From: CAVTPU01 sp963736695
GTDB lineage: Bacteria; Actinomycetota; Actinomycetes; Mycobacteriales; Micromonosporaceae
Direction: 5' to 3'
Length of the DNA: 64,000 bases
NCBI GenBank assembly: GCA_963736695.1
Contig: CAVTPU010000004.1
Coordinates: forward strand, 1,612,001 to 1,676,000
In this document: one piece after another, positions 7,888 through 16,538 of the stretch
How positions within the stretch are numbered: the stretch's first letter is position 1
Layout of the letters: every line of letters begins with the position of its first letter
The notes under the pieces: generated by a model
Database searches by the model: none
What the model was told of the DNA's origin: nothing
The model's input: only the letters and a program-made list of their open reading frames with translations
Program-made: the position numbers and the translations under genes

Positions 7888-10491
7888 GTGGAGGTGGAGG
7901 TCTCAGCTGGGAACCTCGTGGTGATCCTGCTCGTCTTTCTCAGCGGGCTGGCCGTCGCACTGGGTTTTCTGCTGGGCCCGTTGTCGCGCATTCGGTCGAT
8001 CGAACGCACGCTGCGTGATCGCGAGCGACAATTTCGCACGGTGGTCGACAGCTCAGCCGACGTCATCACCTTGCTCACGATGGAACTCTCGATCGCGTAT
8101 GTCTCGCCGTCGAGCACCGACGTGCTGGGTTATCGACCGGACGAATGGCGGGGAGCCCGGATCTGGCGACACATCCACCCTGATGACGTGCGCAACGCCG
8201 TCATCGCCATTCGCAATCTGCTCAAGGGCGGAGTGTTGCGCGATCTCACCATCAGAGTCCGGCACAAGGACGGCCACTGGGCGTGGATGGAGACGACCGG
8301 ACGCCTCATCGGCGGCGAGGAGGGCTTCCCCAAACTCATCTACTTGGCCGCTCGGGACGTCACCGCGCACAAAGAAATGGAGGAGAACCTCGCCAACAGC
8401 GAGCGCCTCTCCCGGTCGATCATCGACCTCGCTTTCGATCCGATCATCGGCACCGACGAACGCGGGACCATCGTCGAGTTCAACCGGGCGGCCGAACTGC
8501 TTCTCGGCTGGCAGCGCAACGAGATCATCGGCCAGCCGGCGACGGCGCTCGTGCCGCCGGAGCACCGCCAACGGGAGGAACCGACGATCGCCGCCGTCCT
8601 CGAAGGCGATCTCCACGCGGTCTCGCGTCCGTTTGAAACCTATCTGCTCAGTCACGACGACCGCAGGATGCCGGTGGAGATGGTGATCTGGCCGGTAACC
8701 GGCGATCACCACAAGCTGTTCATGGCGACGGCCCGCGACACCGGCGCCCGTCGGGAGACTCACGAGGCGCTCATCGCCGCTCGGGAGCGGGCCGAACAGG
8801 CCTCTCGGTTGAAGTCGGAGTTCCTGGCGACCATGAGCCACGAGATCCGTACGCCGATGAGTGGCGTGATTGGACTGTCCGAGCTGCTGCTCGACACCGA
8901 CCTCGACCCGAACCAACAGCGATTCGCCCGTGGCATCGCGAAGGCGGGCGCGACACTGTTGCAGATCATCAACGACATCCTGGACTTCTCCAAGCTCGAG
9001 GCCGGCCGTCTCGCCCTCACCGAGGTCGACTTCGAGCTCGAAGAGCTGTTGGACGACATCGTCGAGCTTGTCGGCGTATCGGCACATAGTCGGGGCTTGG
9101 AGCTCATCAAGGACTTCGACCCTCGGCTGCCTTCCGTGGTCCGTGGTGACCCTGCTCGGCTGCGGCAAATCCTGCTCAACCTCACCACCAACTCGGTGAA
9201 GTTCACCGAACACGGCAACGTGACGATCAAGACCATCCCCGCACCGCCGGACCCGAAGGAGCCGTCCGACTCCGATCGAGTGACGGTGATCTTTGAAGTC
9301 ACCGACACCGGCATCGGCATCTCCGATGAGGACAAACGGCGGATCTTCGACGCCTTCGTCCAGGCCGACTCGTCCAGCACCAGACACTATGGCGGCACTG
9401 GTCTGGGCCTGGCCATCTGCAAACGACTCGCCACGATGATGGGCGGCGACATCACCGTCGACAGCGACCTGGGCCACGGTTCGACGTTTCGAACGATCAT
9501 CCCGCTGCGCCGTTCCCCGCAGAGTGTCGCCATTCGAGTCCGCCACACCGGCACGGACCTCGCCGGGCTGCGCGTTCTGGTTGTCGATGACAACACCACC
9601 AACCGACTCGCCCTCGATCACCATCTGCGCACCTGGCAGATGTTGCCCGCGCTGGCCGACAACGCCACCGCCGCGATCGACACATTGCACGCGGCCAGCG
9701 AGCGCGGTCAGCCGATCGACGTCGCGATTCTCGACATGGCGATGCCAGACACCGACGGCATCGAGCTGGCTCGTCGGATCACCGCGGACTCGCACATCTC
9801 GCCGGTGCACCTGATACTGCTCAGCTCCGCCGATCCCGTTGATCCGGTCACCGCGCATGCCGCAGGCATCGCGGCCACCCTGACCCGCCCCGTTCATCAA
9901 GGCGAGCTGCTCACCTGCCTTGCCAACACGATGGCGTCACCAGTGGGGTCCGACGAGGTAGTTCCCACCCGCGAGTCCGGCGAGCCGGCGGGTGCACACA
10001 CCCCGGCGACGCCGATCGAGACCGTGCCGACTGGCGCAGTGATCATCCCAAATGGGACGAAACGGGTTCTGCTCGCGGAGGACAACGAGGTCAATCAGCA
10101 GGTCGGCACCGCCATGTTGTCTCGGCTCGGTTATCGGACCGACGTGGCCGCGAACGGACGAGACGCCCTGCGGCTCACCGATGACGCCCGATCTGAACGT
10201 GAACCATATGACGTGATCCTCATGGATGTCCTGATGCCCGAGATGGATGGTTATTCCGCGACCGCTGAGCTGCGCAGAAGGGAGGGCCGGGGCCATCACA
10301 CCCCGGTCGTCGCTCTCACCGCGGCGGCGCGTGATGAAGACCGACGGCGATGCCTCGCCGCCGGCATGGACGACTACATCAGCAAACCATTCACGCAGGC
10401 CGCGCTGGAGAAGACCCTCGAACGGTGGACCGGCGCGGCCACCAACGACCTGGGCCGCCCCGCCGACGCCGCACCGATCGACGGGAGATGA
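7888..10491 (+). CDS. Hybrid sensor histidine kinase, PAS-PAS-HisKA-HATPase-REC-REC
   Basis: About 867 residues. One N-terminal transmembrane helix ('LVVILLVFLSGLAVALGFLL') is followed by a PAS/PAC domain (about 45-165), a second PAS (about 170-290), HisKA with 'ATMSHEIRTPMSGV', and HATPase_c with 'LLNLTTNSVKF', 'DTGIGIS' and 'GGTGLGLAI'. Two receiver domains follow. REC1 has acceptor Asp in 'AILDMAMPDTDG', but the usual Lys near its end is Arg ('LTRPV'). REC2 is complete ('AEDNEVNQQ', 'LMDVLMPEMDG', 'ISKPF'). The exact start is uncertain: GTG 7888 and GTG 7894 are both possible and GTG 7918 cannot be excluded. There is no separate HPt or output protein next to it. Confidence 0.9.
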   Translation: MEVEVSAGNLVVILLVFLSGLAVALGFLLGPLSRIRSIERTLRDRERQFRTVVDSSADVITLLTMELSIAYVSPSSTDVLGYRPDEWRGARIWRHIHPDDVRNAVIAIRNLLKGGVLRDLTIRVRHKDGHWAWMETTGRLIGGEEGFPKLIYLAARDVTAHKEMEENLANSERLSRSIIDLAFDPIIGTDERGTIVEFNRAAELLLGWQRNEIIGQPATALVPPEHRQREEPTIAAVLEGDLHAVSRPFETYLLSHDDRRMPVEMVIWPVTGDHHKLFMATARDTGARRETHEALIAARERAEQASRLKSEFLATMSHEIRTPMSGVIGLSELLLDTDLDPNQQRFARGIAKAGATLLQIINDILDFSKLEAGRLALTEVDFELEELLDDIVELVGVSAHSRGLELIKDFDPRLPSVVRGDPARLRQILLNLTTNSVKFTEHGNVTIKTIPAPPDPKEPSDSDRVTVIFEVTDTGIGISDEDKRRIFDAFVQADSSSTRHYGGTGLGLAICKRLATMMGGDITVDSDLGHGSTFRTIIPLRRSPQSVAIRVRHTGTDLAGLRVLVVDDNTTNRLALDHHLRTWQMLPALADNATAAIDTLHAASERGQPIDVAILDMAMPDTDGIELARRITADSHISPVHLILLSSADPVDPVTAHAAGIAATLTRPVHQGELLTCLANTMASPVGSDEVVPTRESGEPAGAHTPATPIETVPTGAVIIPNGTKRVLLAEDNEVNQQVGTAMLSRLGYRTDVAANGRDALRLTDDARSEREPYDVILMDVLMPEMDGYSATAELRRREGRGHHTPVVALTAAARDEDRRRCLAAGMDDYISKPFTQAALEKTLERWTGAATNDLGRPADAAPIDGR

Positions 10492-10494
10492 CCT

Positions 10495-11523
10495 GTGCCA
10501 CACACCCGTGACGGGCCTTCCGGGGCGACGCCGGCGAACCCCGCACCGAATCGCTCGGCCCCAATCGGGCCAGAGTGGTGGATCTTCGCGGGCGTGGGGT
10601 TGGCTCTGTCGATCGCCTACATATGGTTGCCGGAGTCGGTCAGGACGATCACGTACGTCTTGATCAGTTTCGCCACCGTCGCGGCGTTGATTGTCGCCGC
10701 GAGGCGTTGCCGTGGGCCGGCGCGGCTGGTCTGGATTCTCTTCGCCGCGGGTCAGCTTTTCTACGCCTTCGGTGACACGGCCTACAACGTGACCGAGGCG
10801 GTCACGGGCACCGTCGCGACCCCCTCTTACATCGACGTGCTCTACCTGGCCTATTACCCACTGGTGACGGCGGGCCTTGTGATCATGGCGCGACTCCGGC
10901 GCGCGATCCAGGGCTGGGACGCTGTCGGCGACGCCCTCACCGCTGGCATCGGCGGCGCGTTGCTCATCTGGCAGATCGCCCAGCCTGTGATCACGTCGCA
11001 GGACGCCTCACCCGGCGAGACGACCGTCAACCTCGCCTATCCGGTCGGTGATGTCGTCCTCATCATGCTTATCGTGCGGCTCGCCGTCGGCCCGGGCAGT
11101 CGACCGCCGGCACTGTGGTTGCTGATTGTCAGCAACGTGTGGACCATCGCAGCCGACCTGATCTTCGCTTCCTACACCGGCACCGCGACCACCGCCGTCA
11201 CCAACACCGCCGATGTGCTGTTCCAGCTCGGCTATGTCGCTTTCGGACTCGCCGCGTTGCACCCCTCCATGCCGCAGATCACACAGCCCGCACCACCGGA
11301 ACCTCGTTCCCTCGTCTATCGCCGAGTGGGCCTGCTGCTGCTGGCGGGCCTCCTGCCGCCCGTGCTCTTCATCACCAGCCGTGTGCTGGGCGAGCAGGGC
11401 ACCCTCATTCCCTTCATCGTCGGGACCTCAGCCCTCTATCTCCTGCTGCTCATTCGACTCATCCGCATGATTCGACTGCAGGAGAAGGCGGTGCGCGAGG
11501 ACAACCCGCCCTGGGTGTGGTGA
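10495..11523 (+). CDS. Multi-helix membrane sensor domain lacking an output domain
   Basis: A 342-residue membrane protein starting at GTG 10495, four bases after the hybrid kinase stop, so probably co-transcribed. About nine hydrophobic segments are visible. Motifs such as 'YIDVLYLAYYPLV' and 'NLAYPVGDVVLIMLIV' resemble the membrane input domain found before GGDEF or PAS domains in actinobacterial signalling proteins. The GGDEF-EAL protein at 59069-61453 has a comparable input region ('SWADVGDLMMPVF', 'FLVAIAHPVFDLVLVVIV'). Here the protein stops at 'LQEKAVREDNPPWVW', just where a cytoplasmic signalling domain would begin. It may therefore be truncated, or act as a stand-alone sensor partner of the kinase. 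Confidence 0.72.
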   Translation: MPHTRDGPSGATPANPAPNRSAPIGPEWWIFAGVGLALSIAYIWLPESVRTITYVLISFATVAALIVAARRCRGPARLVWILFAAGQLFYAFGDTAYNVTEAVTGTVATPSYIDVLYLAYYPLVTAGLVIMARLRRAIQGWDAVGDALTAGIGGALLIWQIAQPVITSQDASPGETTVNLAYPVGDVVLIMLIVRLAVGPGSRPPALWLLIVSNVWTIAADLIFASYTGTATTAVTNTADVLFQLGYVAFGLAALHPSMPQITQPAPPEPRSLVYRRVGLLLLAGLLPPVLFITSRVLGEQGTLIPFIVGTSALYLLLLIRLIRMIRLQEKAVREDNPPWVW

Positions 11524-11615
11524 TCGATTGGTGGGGGCTACCACCGTCGTCTCGAATTTGGTCGGCATCAGATCGAATGTGGGAGGGCAGCACGTGCGGA
11601 ACCGCCACGCGGACC

Positions 11616-12217
11616 CGAGTGGACAGCGTCCCCGAGCCGGTTGGAAGCCTTCAGCGACGGTGTTTTCGCAATCGTCACACACTTCTCGTCCTCGAGCTTC
11701 AGCCTCCCAGCGCGGACGAAACGAAACCACTTTGCCGAAGCACTGCTCTCCGAGTGGCCGACCTGACCTGGCCTACTCGCGGCGTTGTCATGATCGGCTC
11801 TGTGGCTCCACCACCACCTGGTGTGCTCCAGGCCAGCGGGTGGATCTTAAGCCCGATCCTGGCAAATGATCATCTTCTGAAGCTCCTCGCTCCTACCTAT
11901 TCGACCGCCGTGATTTCCCAGGCATGGCGCGTCGGCGGCCACGAGGACAAGGCCGTCGCGACTGCGGTCTTCGGTTTGATTTCGGCCGCGCATGTCGATC
12001 ACCTACATCGGGTTGTGTCATCGCCTGGTTGTGGGACCCCAACTACTCGCGGATCCGGGTGCGGTTGGTTTTCTCGCATCCGATCGCCGACGCGGTGGTG
12101 CTGCGTCGGTGGAACTAGGTGCCGTCGCGGTCGCGATCGTTGGTCGCCAACCATCGCACTGCTACTCTTCGCGATCACACCAATCTTCTATCTCGGAACT
12201 CTGCCTCGCAGTCTGAG
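11616..12217 (+). pseudogene. Decayed TMEM175-family (DUF1211) potassium channel gene
   Basis: No single frame is open, but pieces in different frames line up with a TMEM175 protein. 'RLEAFSDGVFAIV' (from 11638) is the family's N-terminal signature. It continues after a frameshift as 'TLLVLELQPPSADET', then 'AEALLSEWP', 'WLHHHLVCSR', 'AWRVGGHEDKAVATAVFGLI' and finally 'ALLLFAITPIFYLGTLPRSL' near 12217. Stops and at least three frame changes make it non-functional. Its last 30 bases overlap the convergent HxlR gene. The rest of the stretch from 11524 to 11615 shows no gene. Confidence 0.75.
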
Positions 12218-12616
12218 AAGCCTGGCCACGCTGCGTGAATCGGTTGACGCACCGCAGAGACTGCGCACGTCAAGACTGGGCGCGTCGGGCAGGTGGTCGC
12301 TGGCCCAACGAGCGAGGTGTTCGAGCACCGGGGCGAGCGCCGAGCCCCTGTCGGTCAGCGCATAGCTGACTCCGATCGGGGGTCCGGGCAGGACTGTTCG
12401 GTCGACCAGACCCGCCGCGACCAGCTCGCTGAGACGGTCGGCGAGCATGGACTCACTGATGCCGGTGATCGCCCGGGCGAGTTCGGCGAAGCCGGCCGGA
12501 CCGTCGATGAGCGTCCCGATGATCACACCGTTCCAGCGTTTGCCGAGAAACGCGAATGCTCGGGTGATCCCATGGTCACACGACCGTAGCCGACTCTGAG
12601 GCTCCCCTTCGACCAT
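12188..12616 (-). CDS. HxlR-family winged-helix regulator
   Basis: A 142-residue MarR/HxlR-like regulator. The core (about 14-105) reads 'SCDHGITRAFAFLGKRWNGVIIGTL', 'GPAGFAELARAITGISESMLADRLSELVAAGLV' and 'YALTDRGSALAPVLEHLARWA', which is the HxlR winged helix. The usual CP pair at the start of the domain is SC here; a single Cys could still sense electrophiles or oxidants. It is divergent from the nitroreductase, a pairing seen for redox- or quinone-responsive HxlR proteins. ATG 12616 was chosen; the frame runs upstream to 12751 but would enter the divergent gene. Confidence 0.85.
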   Translation of the reverse strand: MVEGEPQSRLRSCDHGITRAFAFLGKRWNGVIIGTLIDGPAGFAELARAITGISESMLADRLSELVAAGLVDRTVLPGPPIGVSYALTDRGSALAPVLEHLARWASDHLPDAPSLDVRSLCGASTDSRSVARLLRLRGRVPR

Positions 12617-12679
12617 GGTCAGAGAGGATACTCGACCCCCGGTGGATGCACTAGCAAAAACGAAGCTACTATCCTTCAC

Positions 12680-12700
12680 AAGGTAACCGGGTAAGGTAAC
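12680..12700. promoter_or_regulatory. Candidate HxlR operator: AAGGTAAC direct repeat
   Basis: AAGGTAAC occurs at 12680-12687 and 12693-12700 (13-base period), just upstream of the nitroreductase gene in the intergenic region shared with the HxlR gene. Position and repetition suggest a regulator site; no direct evidence of binding is available. Confidence 0.45.
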
Positions 12701-12722
12701 ACTGTTCTCGAAAGGACCACCG

Positions 12723-13343
12723 ATGACGACGAGCACGGCCCCACACCTCATCGGGCTCGTGTCCCTGCACCCGACGGCGCAGGCTCAGCTCTTCACCGAG
12801 GCGCGCACCGCGCAGACGTTCACCGACGAGCCGGTCACCGACGAGCAGCTTCGGGCGATCCACGAGCTGGTCAAGTGGCCACCGACCGCCTTCAATCTGC
12901 AGCCGCTGCGGGTGCTCTATGTCCGTCCCGGTGAGTCGAGGGAACGGCTCGTCGCGCACCTCTCCCCGGGAAACCAGGCAAAGACCCGCACCGCCCCAGC
13001 GGTCGCCGTGCTCGCCGCCGACGTCGACTTTCACGAGCACGCGCCGAGGCTGGTCCCATTCGCCCCCAACCTGCGCCAACAACTGCACGACAACCCCAAC
13101 CGGGAGGCGGTGGCCCGACTCAACGCCGCACTCCAGGCCGGTTACTACCTTTTGGGCGTACGCGCGGCGGGGCTCGCCGCTGGGCCAATGACCGGTTTCG
13201 ACGCCGAAGGAGTCGATCGCGAATTCTTCGGCGACCGCAATCTCCGTTCGCTGTTGGTGGTCAACATCGGGCGTCCCGGACCGGACGCGTGGAAGGACCG
13301 ACTGCCACGGCTCGACCACGACGACGTCGTGACGTTCGTCTGA
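12723..13343 (+). CDS. Nitroreductase-family oxidoreductase, malonic semialdehyde reductase (RutE)-like
   Basis: The 206-residue protein belongs to the FMN-dependent nitroreductase superfamily. 'LFTEARTAQTFTDEPVTDEQLRAIHELVKWPPTAFNLQPLRVLYV' matches the N-terminal flavin-binding region of RutE/HadB-like malonic semialdehyde reductases, and 'ALQAGYYLLGVRAAGLAAGPMTGFD' is the expected mid-region. It should use NAD(P)H to reduce an aldehyde, quinone or nitro compound. No other rut genes are nearby, so pyrimidine breakdown is not supported. The divergent HxlR gene suggests induction by an electrophile. A strong hairpin follows. Confidence 0.83.
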   Translation: MTTSTAPHLIGLVSLHPTAQAQLFTEARTAQTFTDEPVTDEQLRAIHELVKWPPTAFNLQPLRVLYVRPGESRERLVAHLSPGNQAKTRTAPAVAVLAADVDFHEHAPRLVPFAPNLRQQLHDNPNREAVARLNAALQAGYYLLGVRAAGLAAGPMTGFDAEGVDREFFGDRNLRSLLVVNIGRPGPDAWKDRLPRLDHDDVVTFV

Positions 13344-13390
13344 TTCACCGGCACCGTGACCCTGTTCGATTCCTGACCACGCCCACTCAC

Positions 13391-13440
13391 AGATCGTGGC
13401 GTGTGGGGGTCGCTGCCGCGACCCGCACACGCCACGATCT
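13391..13440. terminator. Long hairpin between convergent genes
   Basis: Positions 13391-13413 and 13418-13440 form a 23-bp stem with a single mismatch and a TGCC loop. It lies between the convergent nitroreductase and hypB genes. There is no T-run, as is common in high-GC bacteria, so a bidirectional terminator is the simplest reading. Confidence 0.6.
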
Positions 13441-13494
13441 CCAATGGCCGCGACTGTTTGGCTCAGTGGACCGTCGACTCAGCGGACCGTCGAC

Positions 13495-14334
13495 TTAGCG
13501 AGCCGTCGTGTGTGTGAGCCAGGCGCACCACGAGTCGACGCCGGCACCGGTGCGCGCACTCACCTCGATGACCTCGGCGGTCGGGTTGATATCGCGCAGG
13601 TTGGCATAGAACGCGGTCAGGTCGAAGTCGAGAAATGGCAGCAGATCGACCTTGTTCACGATGACGAGGTCCACGCTGCGAAACATCACCGGATATTTGA
13701 GCGGCTTCTCCTCGCCCTCGGTCACCGCATAGACCATGGCTTTGCGGTGCTCACCGACCTCAAACTCGGCGGGACAGACGAGGTTGCCGACATTTTCGAT
13801 GAGGACGAAGTCGAGCCGGTCGAGCGGCAGTTTGGGCAGCGCCGACCGCACCATCGGCGCGTCGAGATGGCACTCGCCGCCGAAGCCGTTGCCGGTGTTG
13901 ACTAACGCGACCGCCGCCCCGAAGCCGTCGAGCCGGTCCGCGTCGAGGCTCGTCTCGATGTCCCCCTCGATGATGCCGATCCGGTCGGTCGCCACCCCCT
14001 CGTCGCGCAACCGTTGCAGGGTCTGACGCAACAGAGTGGTCTTGCCTGCTCCGGGCGAGGACATGAGGTTGACGACCCGCACGCCGGCTCGGTCGAAGTC
14101 GCGCCGGTTGGCTGCGGCCGTCTCATCGTTCTCCGCGAAGATCCGCTCCAGCACCTCTACCCGTTGGGTCGCGGTGCGATAACCCGAGTGATCGCCGTGT
14201 TCGTGTTGCTCCTGCGCGTGGTGGTCACCGTGATCGTGGTGGTCTTCGTGACCAGAGTGGTCGTCGTGATGATGCCCGTCGTGCTCGTGCTCGGTCCCGT
14301 CGGGATGGCGATGGAATCGTCCCATGTGGATCAC
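13495..14334 (-). CDS. hypB: Hydrogenase nickel-insertion GTPase HypB with His-rich N-terminus
   Basis: A 279-residue SIMIBI GTPase that supplies nickel to the [NiFe]-hydrogenase large subunit together with HypA. Residues 1-52 contain 18 histidines, a nickel-storage tail. The G domain shows P-loop 'SSPGAGKTTLL', 'EGDIET', the metal-site region 'NVGNLVCPAEFEVGEH' and 'IVNKVDLLP'. Its start overlaps the hypA stop by four bases (ATGA), so the two are translationally coupled. A Met at 14325 is an alternative start. hypBA is transcribed away from the rest of the hydrogenase locus. Confidence 0.96.
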   Translation of the reverse strand: MIHMGRFHRHPDGTEHEHDGHHHDDHSGHEDHHDHGDHHAQEQHEHGDHSGYRTATQRVEVLERIFAENDETAAANRRDFDRAGVRVVNLMSSPGAGKTTLLRQTLQRLRDEGVATDRIGIIEGDIETSLDADRLDGFGAAVALVNTGNGFGGECHLDAPMVRSALPKLPLDRLDFVLIENVGNLVCPAEFEVGEHRKAMVYAVTEGEEKPLKYPVMFRSVDLVIVNKVDLLPFLDFDLTAFYANLRDINPTAEVIEVSARTGAGVDSWCAWLTHTTAR

Positions 14335-14669
14335 GCCTCCGCGAGGTCGAGGGTGGTGACGAGGAACTCCTCACCGGCAACGATCGCGACGTCGTGGCCG
14401 CCGCACTCGTCACAGGCCAGGGAGACGGCACTGAGCACCTGCGAATGTCCACAGTGGCCACATTCGATCCGCGCGGGCACCGATTCGATCTCCAACACGC
14501 TGCCGTCCAACGTCGTGCCCTCGGTCATGAGTGACCAGCAATAGACGAGGGTGTCGGGAACCACCTGCCGCAGTTGCCCCACCCGCACTCCGATCGCCCG
14601 CACCGGTCGCCCCGTCGCGTGACGGGTGGCGATCGACGCGATCGCGTGGCACAGGGAGAGTTCGTGCAC
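14331..14669 (-). CDS. hypA: Hydrogenase maturation nickel metallochaperone HypA
   Basis: The 112-residue protein begins 'MHELSLCHAI', in which His2 is the family's nickel ligand. It carries the zinc-binding pair 'CGHCGH' and 'CDECGG' about 24 residues apart. HypA delivers nickel from HypB to the hydrogenase large-subunit precursor in the cytoplasm. It is the first gene of a two-gene hypAB unit on the minus strand, downstream of the AraC-type regulator gene. Confidence 0.95.
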   Translation of the reverse strand: MHELSLCHAIASIATRHATGRPVRAIGVRVGQLRQVVPDTLVYCWSLMTEGTTLDGSVLEIESVPARIECGHCGHSQVLSAVSLACDECGGHDVAIVAGEEFLVTTLDLAEA

Positions 14670-14724
14670 GCCGGCGCTCCTTCAGGTCGTCGCCAGGTCA
14701 CCGCCACACTACGCCGCGCGCCCC

Positions 14725-15783
14725 CTATCGCCGCAAGGTCTGAGACGGCGTTTCGCCGTAACGCCGGTGATAGAGCACCGAGAAGTTGCCGAGGTGGGTG
14801 AAACCCCATCTGAGCGCGACATCGGTGACGCAGACGCCGTCGGCCGGCATCGCGTCGGTGAGGTCCTGCCGCGCGCGTTCCAGCCTCCGATCGCGGATGT
14901 AGGCCATCGGCGTGGTGTCGAGATCCTCGCGGAACCCTTGTTGAATCGACCGGGCACTCATCTCGACGTGCTCGGCGAGCTGTGCCATCGTCAGCGGCTC
15001 CCGCAGGTGGGTCTCGATGAATTCGATGGCCCGTCGAACCGCCCGACGACCCGATGTCTCCGCTGGCCGCGCGAGATGGGCGTGGTGGTTCGACGGCTGC
15101 AGCAGCAGCAGGCTGCTGATGAGGAAGTCCTCCAACGGGCCCACGCCCAGCCCGCGGTGGATGAGCGAGTTCGCGTAGTAGATCTCCGCATAGAGCAACT
15201 GAACCGCGCTGGTCCACCGCGCGGCCGCCTCGGTGACCAGGTCCATGCTCAGCTCGAAATCGACCGCGTGGGTGACGCTGCGGCCGAGCATGCGGGCGAG
15301 TTGTCGCTCCAGCACGGCGCGTTCGATCCGTACGATCACATGGGGTGAATCCTGCTCGAAGCGCAAGGTCAGCGCGGAGCCCGGGCTGGTCACCACGGCC
15401 CGGATCGGGTTGGCTTCCACCACTTCGGCACCTCTGGTCACAATGGTGCGACCGCTGGTGGGCATGTGTACGCCGAAATAGTCACCGGTTGCGGGGATGT
15501 CGAGGGTCGCGGCGGCGCCGATGTCGAGATAGAGCAGGCTCACGTCGCGCAGGCAGGCGCCGTGCATGCTCGCCGTGAAGCCGGTCGACCGGGTCTCCTC
15601 GACCGAGAGGGTGTGGGGCGACAGGGCTCGACCGACGAGCGCGCACGCCTCGTGTGGGTCTTCGGTGTAGAAGACCTCCCGCCCCTCCAACGCGGCCGGA
15701 ATTCCCCGCGGCCGAATCCGTCGTCGCACCGGATCAAGCGTTCGGCGGGCATCGATATAGCCGAATCTATCCAATCGCGCCAT
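14725..15783 (-). CDS. AraC-family transcriptional regulator
   Basis: A 352-residue protein. The N-terminal 200 residues resemble the AraC-binding-like (DUF/ToxT-type) ligand region. The C-terminal domain (about 250-350) has the two helix-turn-helix motifs: 'EPLTMAQLAEHVEMSARSIQQGF' and 'VTDVALRWGFTHLGNFSVLYHRRYGETPSQTLR'. It sits between hypA and the structural hydrogenase operon, divergent from the latter, so it may activate either or both. No AraC-type regulator is established for group 1h hydrogenases as far as I know; control of hydrogenase is inferred from position. AGGTGATCC precedes the ATG. Confidence 0.9.
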   Translation of the reverse strand: MARLDRFGYIDARRTLDPVRRRIRPRGIPAALEGREVFYTEDPHEACALVGRALSPHTLSVEETRSTGFTASMHGACLRDVSLLYLDIGAAATLDIPATGDYFGVHMPTSGRTIVTRGAEVVEANPIRAVVTSPGSALTLRFEQDSPHVIVRIERAVLERQLARMLGRSVTHAVDFELSMDLVTEAAARWTSAVQLLYAEIYYANSLIHRGLGVGPLEDFLISSLLLLQPSNHHAHLARPAETSGRRAVRRAIEFIETHLREPLTMAQLAEHVEMSARSIQQGFREDLDTTPMAYIRDRRLERARQDLTDAMPADGVCVTDVALRWGFTHLGNFSVLYHRRYGETPSQTLRR

Positions 15784-15809
15784 GGATCACCTCGCGATTC
15801 TTCGCCTAT

Positions 15810-15824
15810 CAAGAAGATCTCTTG
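15810..15824. promoter_or_regulatory. Small inverted repeat in the regulator/hydrogenase intergenic region
   Basis: CAAGAAGATCTCTTG has inverted arms CAAGA/TCTTG. It lies 27 bases upstream of the AraC-type gene and 140 bases upstream of the DUF1641 gene, flanked by inverted CTATC and GATAG. It may be a regulator site; evidence is position and symmetry only. Confidence 0.35.
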
Positions 15825-15963
15825 CGCTTTCGCGATAGTAGCTGCGCGCGAAGGATAGGAGAACCTTTCCCGCGCGCCTACCGTGAGCCATCACACAGCG
15901 CCCAGCCGTTGCGGCGACAGGGTCTTCGCCGGAATGTGGACGAACCAGGTCCAGGAGGTGCAC

Positions 15964-16527
15964 ATGACTCAAATCCACGCGACTGTGGTGGCGGATGCCC
16001 GCCTTGACGCGCTCAAACAACAACTCGACGATCCGCGGGTCGCCGCCGCAATCAGTCAACTGCTCGACCACGCGGACCTGCTCGCATTGCTCGTCTCCGG
16101 CCTGGACACACTGATTCGTCGCAGTGAGACGGTCAGCGATTCGGTCATCGCGGGACTCAACGACCTGCGAACGGGCGCCGCCGCACCGATGCTCGACCTG
16201 GCCAGCATCGGCCAGCTGACCGCCAGCCTCACCACCCTGGCGAAGGTCCTCGCCGCCTCCACGCCTGCGCTGGAGCGACTGATCGAATCGGATCTCGTCG
16301 CCCCCGCCACGGTCGACACCGTCGCCCTCGCCGGCCGAGCCCTCGCGGCCGGCCACGCGCGGGCGCAACAGAACAACACCACCGTCAGCGGCATCCGTGC
16401 CGCGCTCAAACTGCTCAAAGACCCCGACATCGCCCGGGGACTGGGCCTGCTCAGCGAGGTCGCGCGCGGCCTCGGTCAAGAGCTCAACCGGACCGCACCG
16501 GGCACGTCCGACCGTGCCGGACTCTGA
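15964..16527 (+). CDS. DUF1641 protein of the hydrogenase operon
   Basis: A 187-residue largely helical protein with the DUF1641 features: 'DPRVAAAISQLLDHADLLALLVSGLDTLIRRSETVSDSVIAGLNDLR' in overlapping parts, then a C-terminal 'ALKLLKDPDIARGLGLLSEVARGLGQEL'. No Cys ligand or signal peptide is present, so it should be cytoplasmic. DUF1641 proteins recur beside hydrogenases and formate dehydrogenases and may be assembly or electron-transfer scaffolds; this is not established here. ATG 15964 has an AGGAGGTG ribosome site. It is the first gene of the plus-strand operon, 11 bases before hhyS. Confidence 0.82.
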   Translation: MTQIHATVVADARLDALKQQLDDPRVAAAISQLLDHADLLALLVSGLDTLIRRSETVSDSVIAGLNDLRTGAAAPMLDLASIGQLTASLTTLAKVLAASTPALERLIESDLVAPATVDTVALAGRALAAGHARAQQNNTTVSGIRAALKLLKDPDIARGLGLLSEVARGLGQELNRTAPGTSDRAGL

Positions 16528-16538
16528 GAGGAGAGTCA

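Noticed and set aside
8053..9900. A 615-codon open frame on the minus strand antisense to the hybrid kinase
   Set aside because: No domain is recognisable; the plus strand holds all kinase and receiver motifs.
12723..13343. A pyrimidine degradation (rut) cluster, because of the RutE-like protein
   Set aside because: No other rut gene is nearby and the gene is paired with an HxlR regulator instead.
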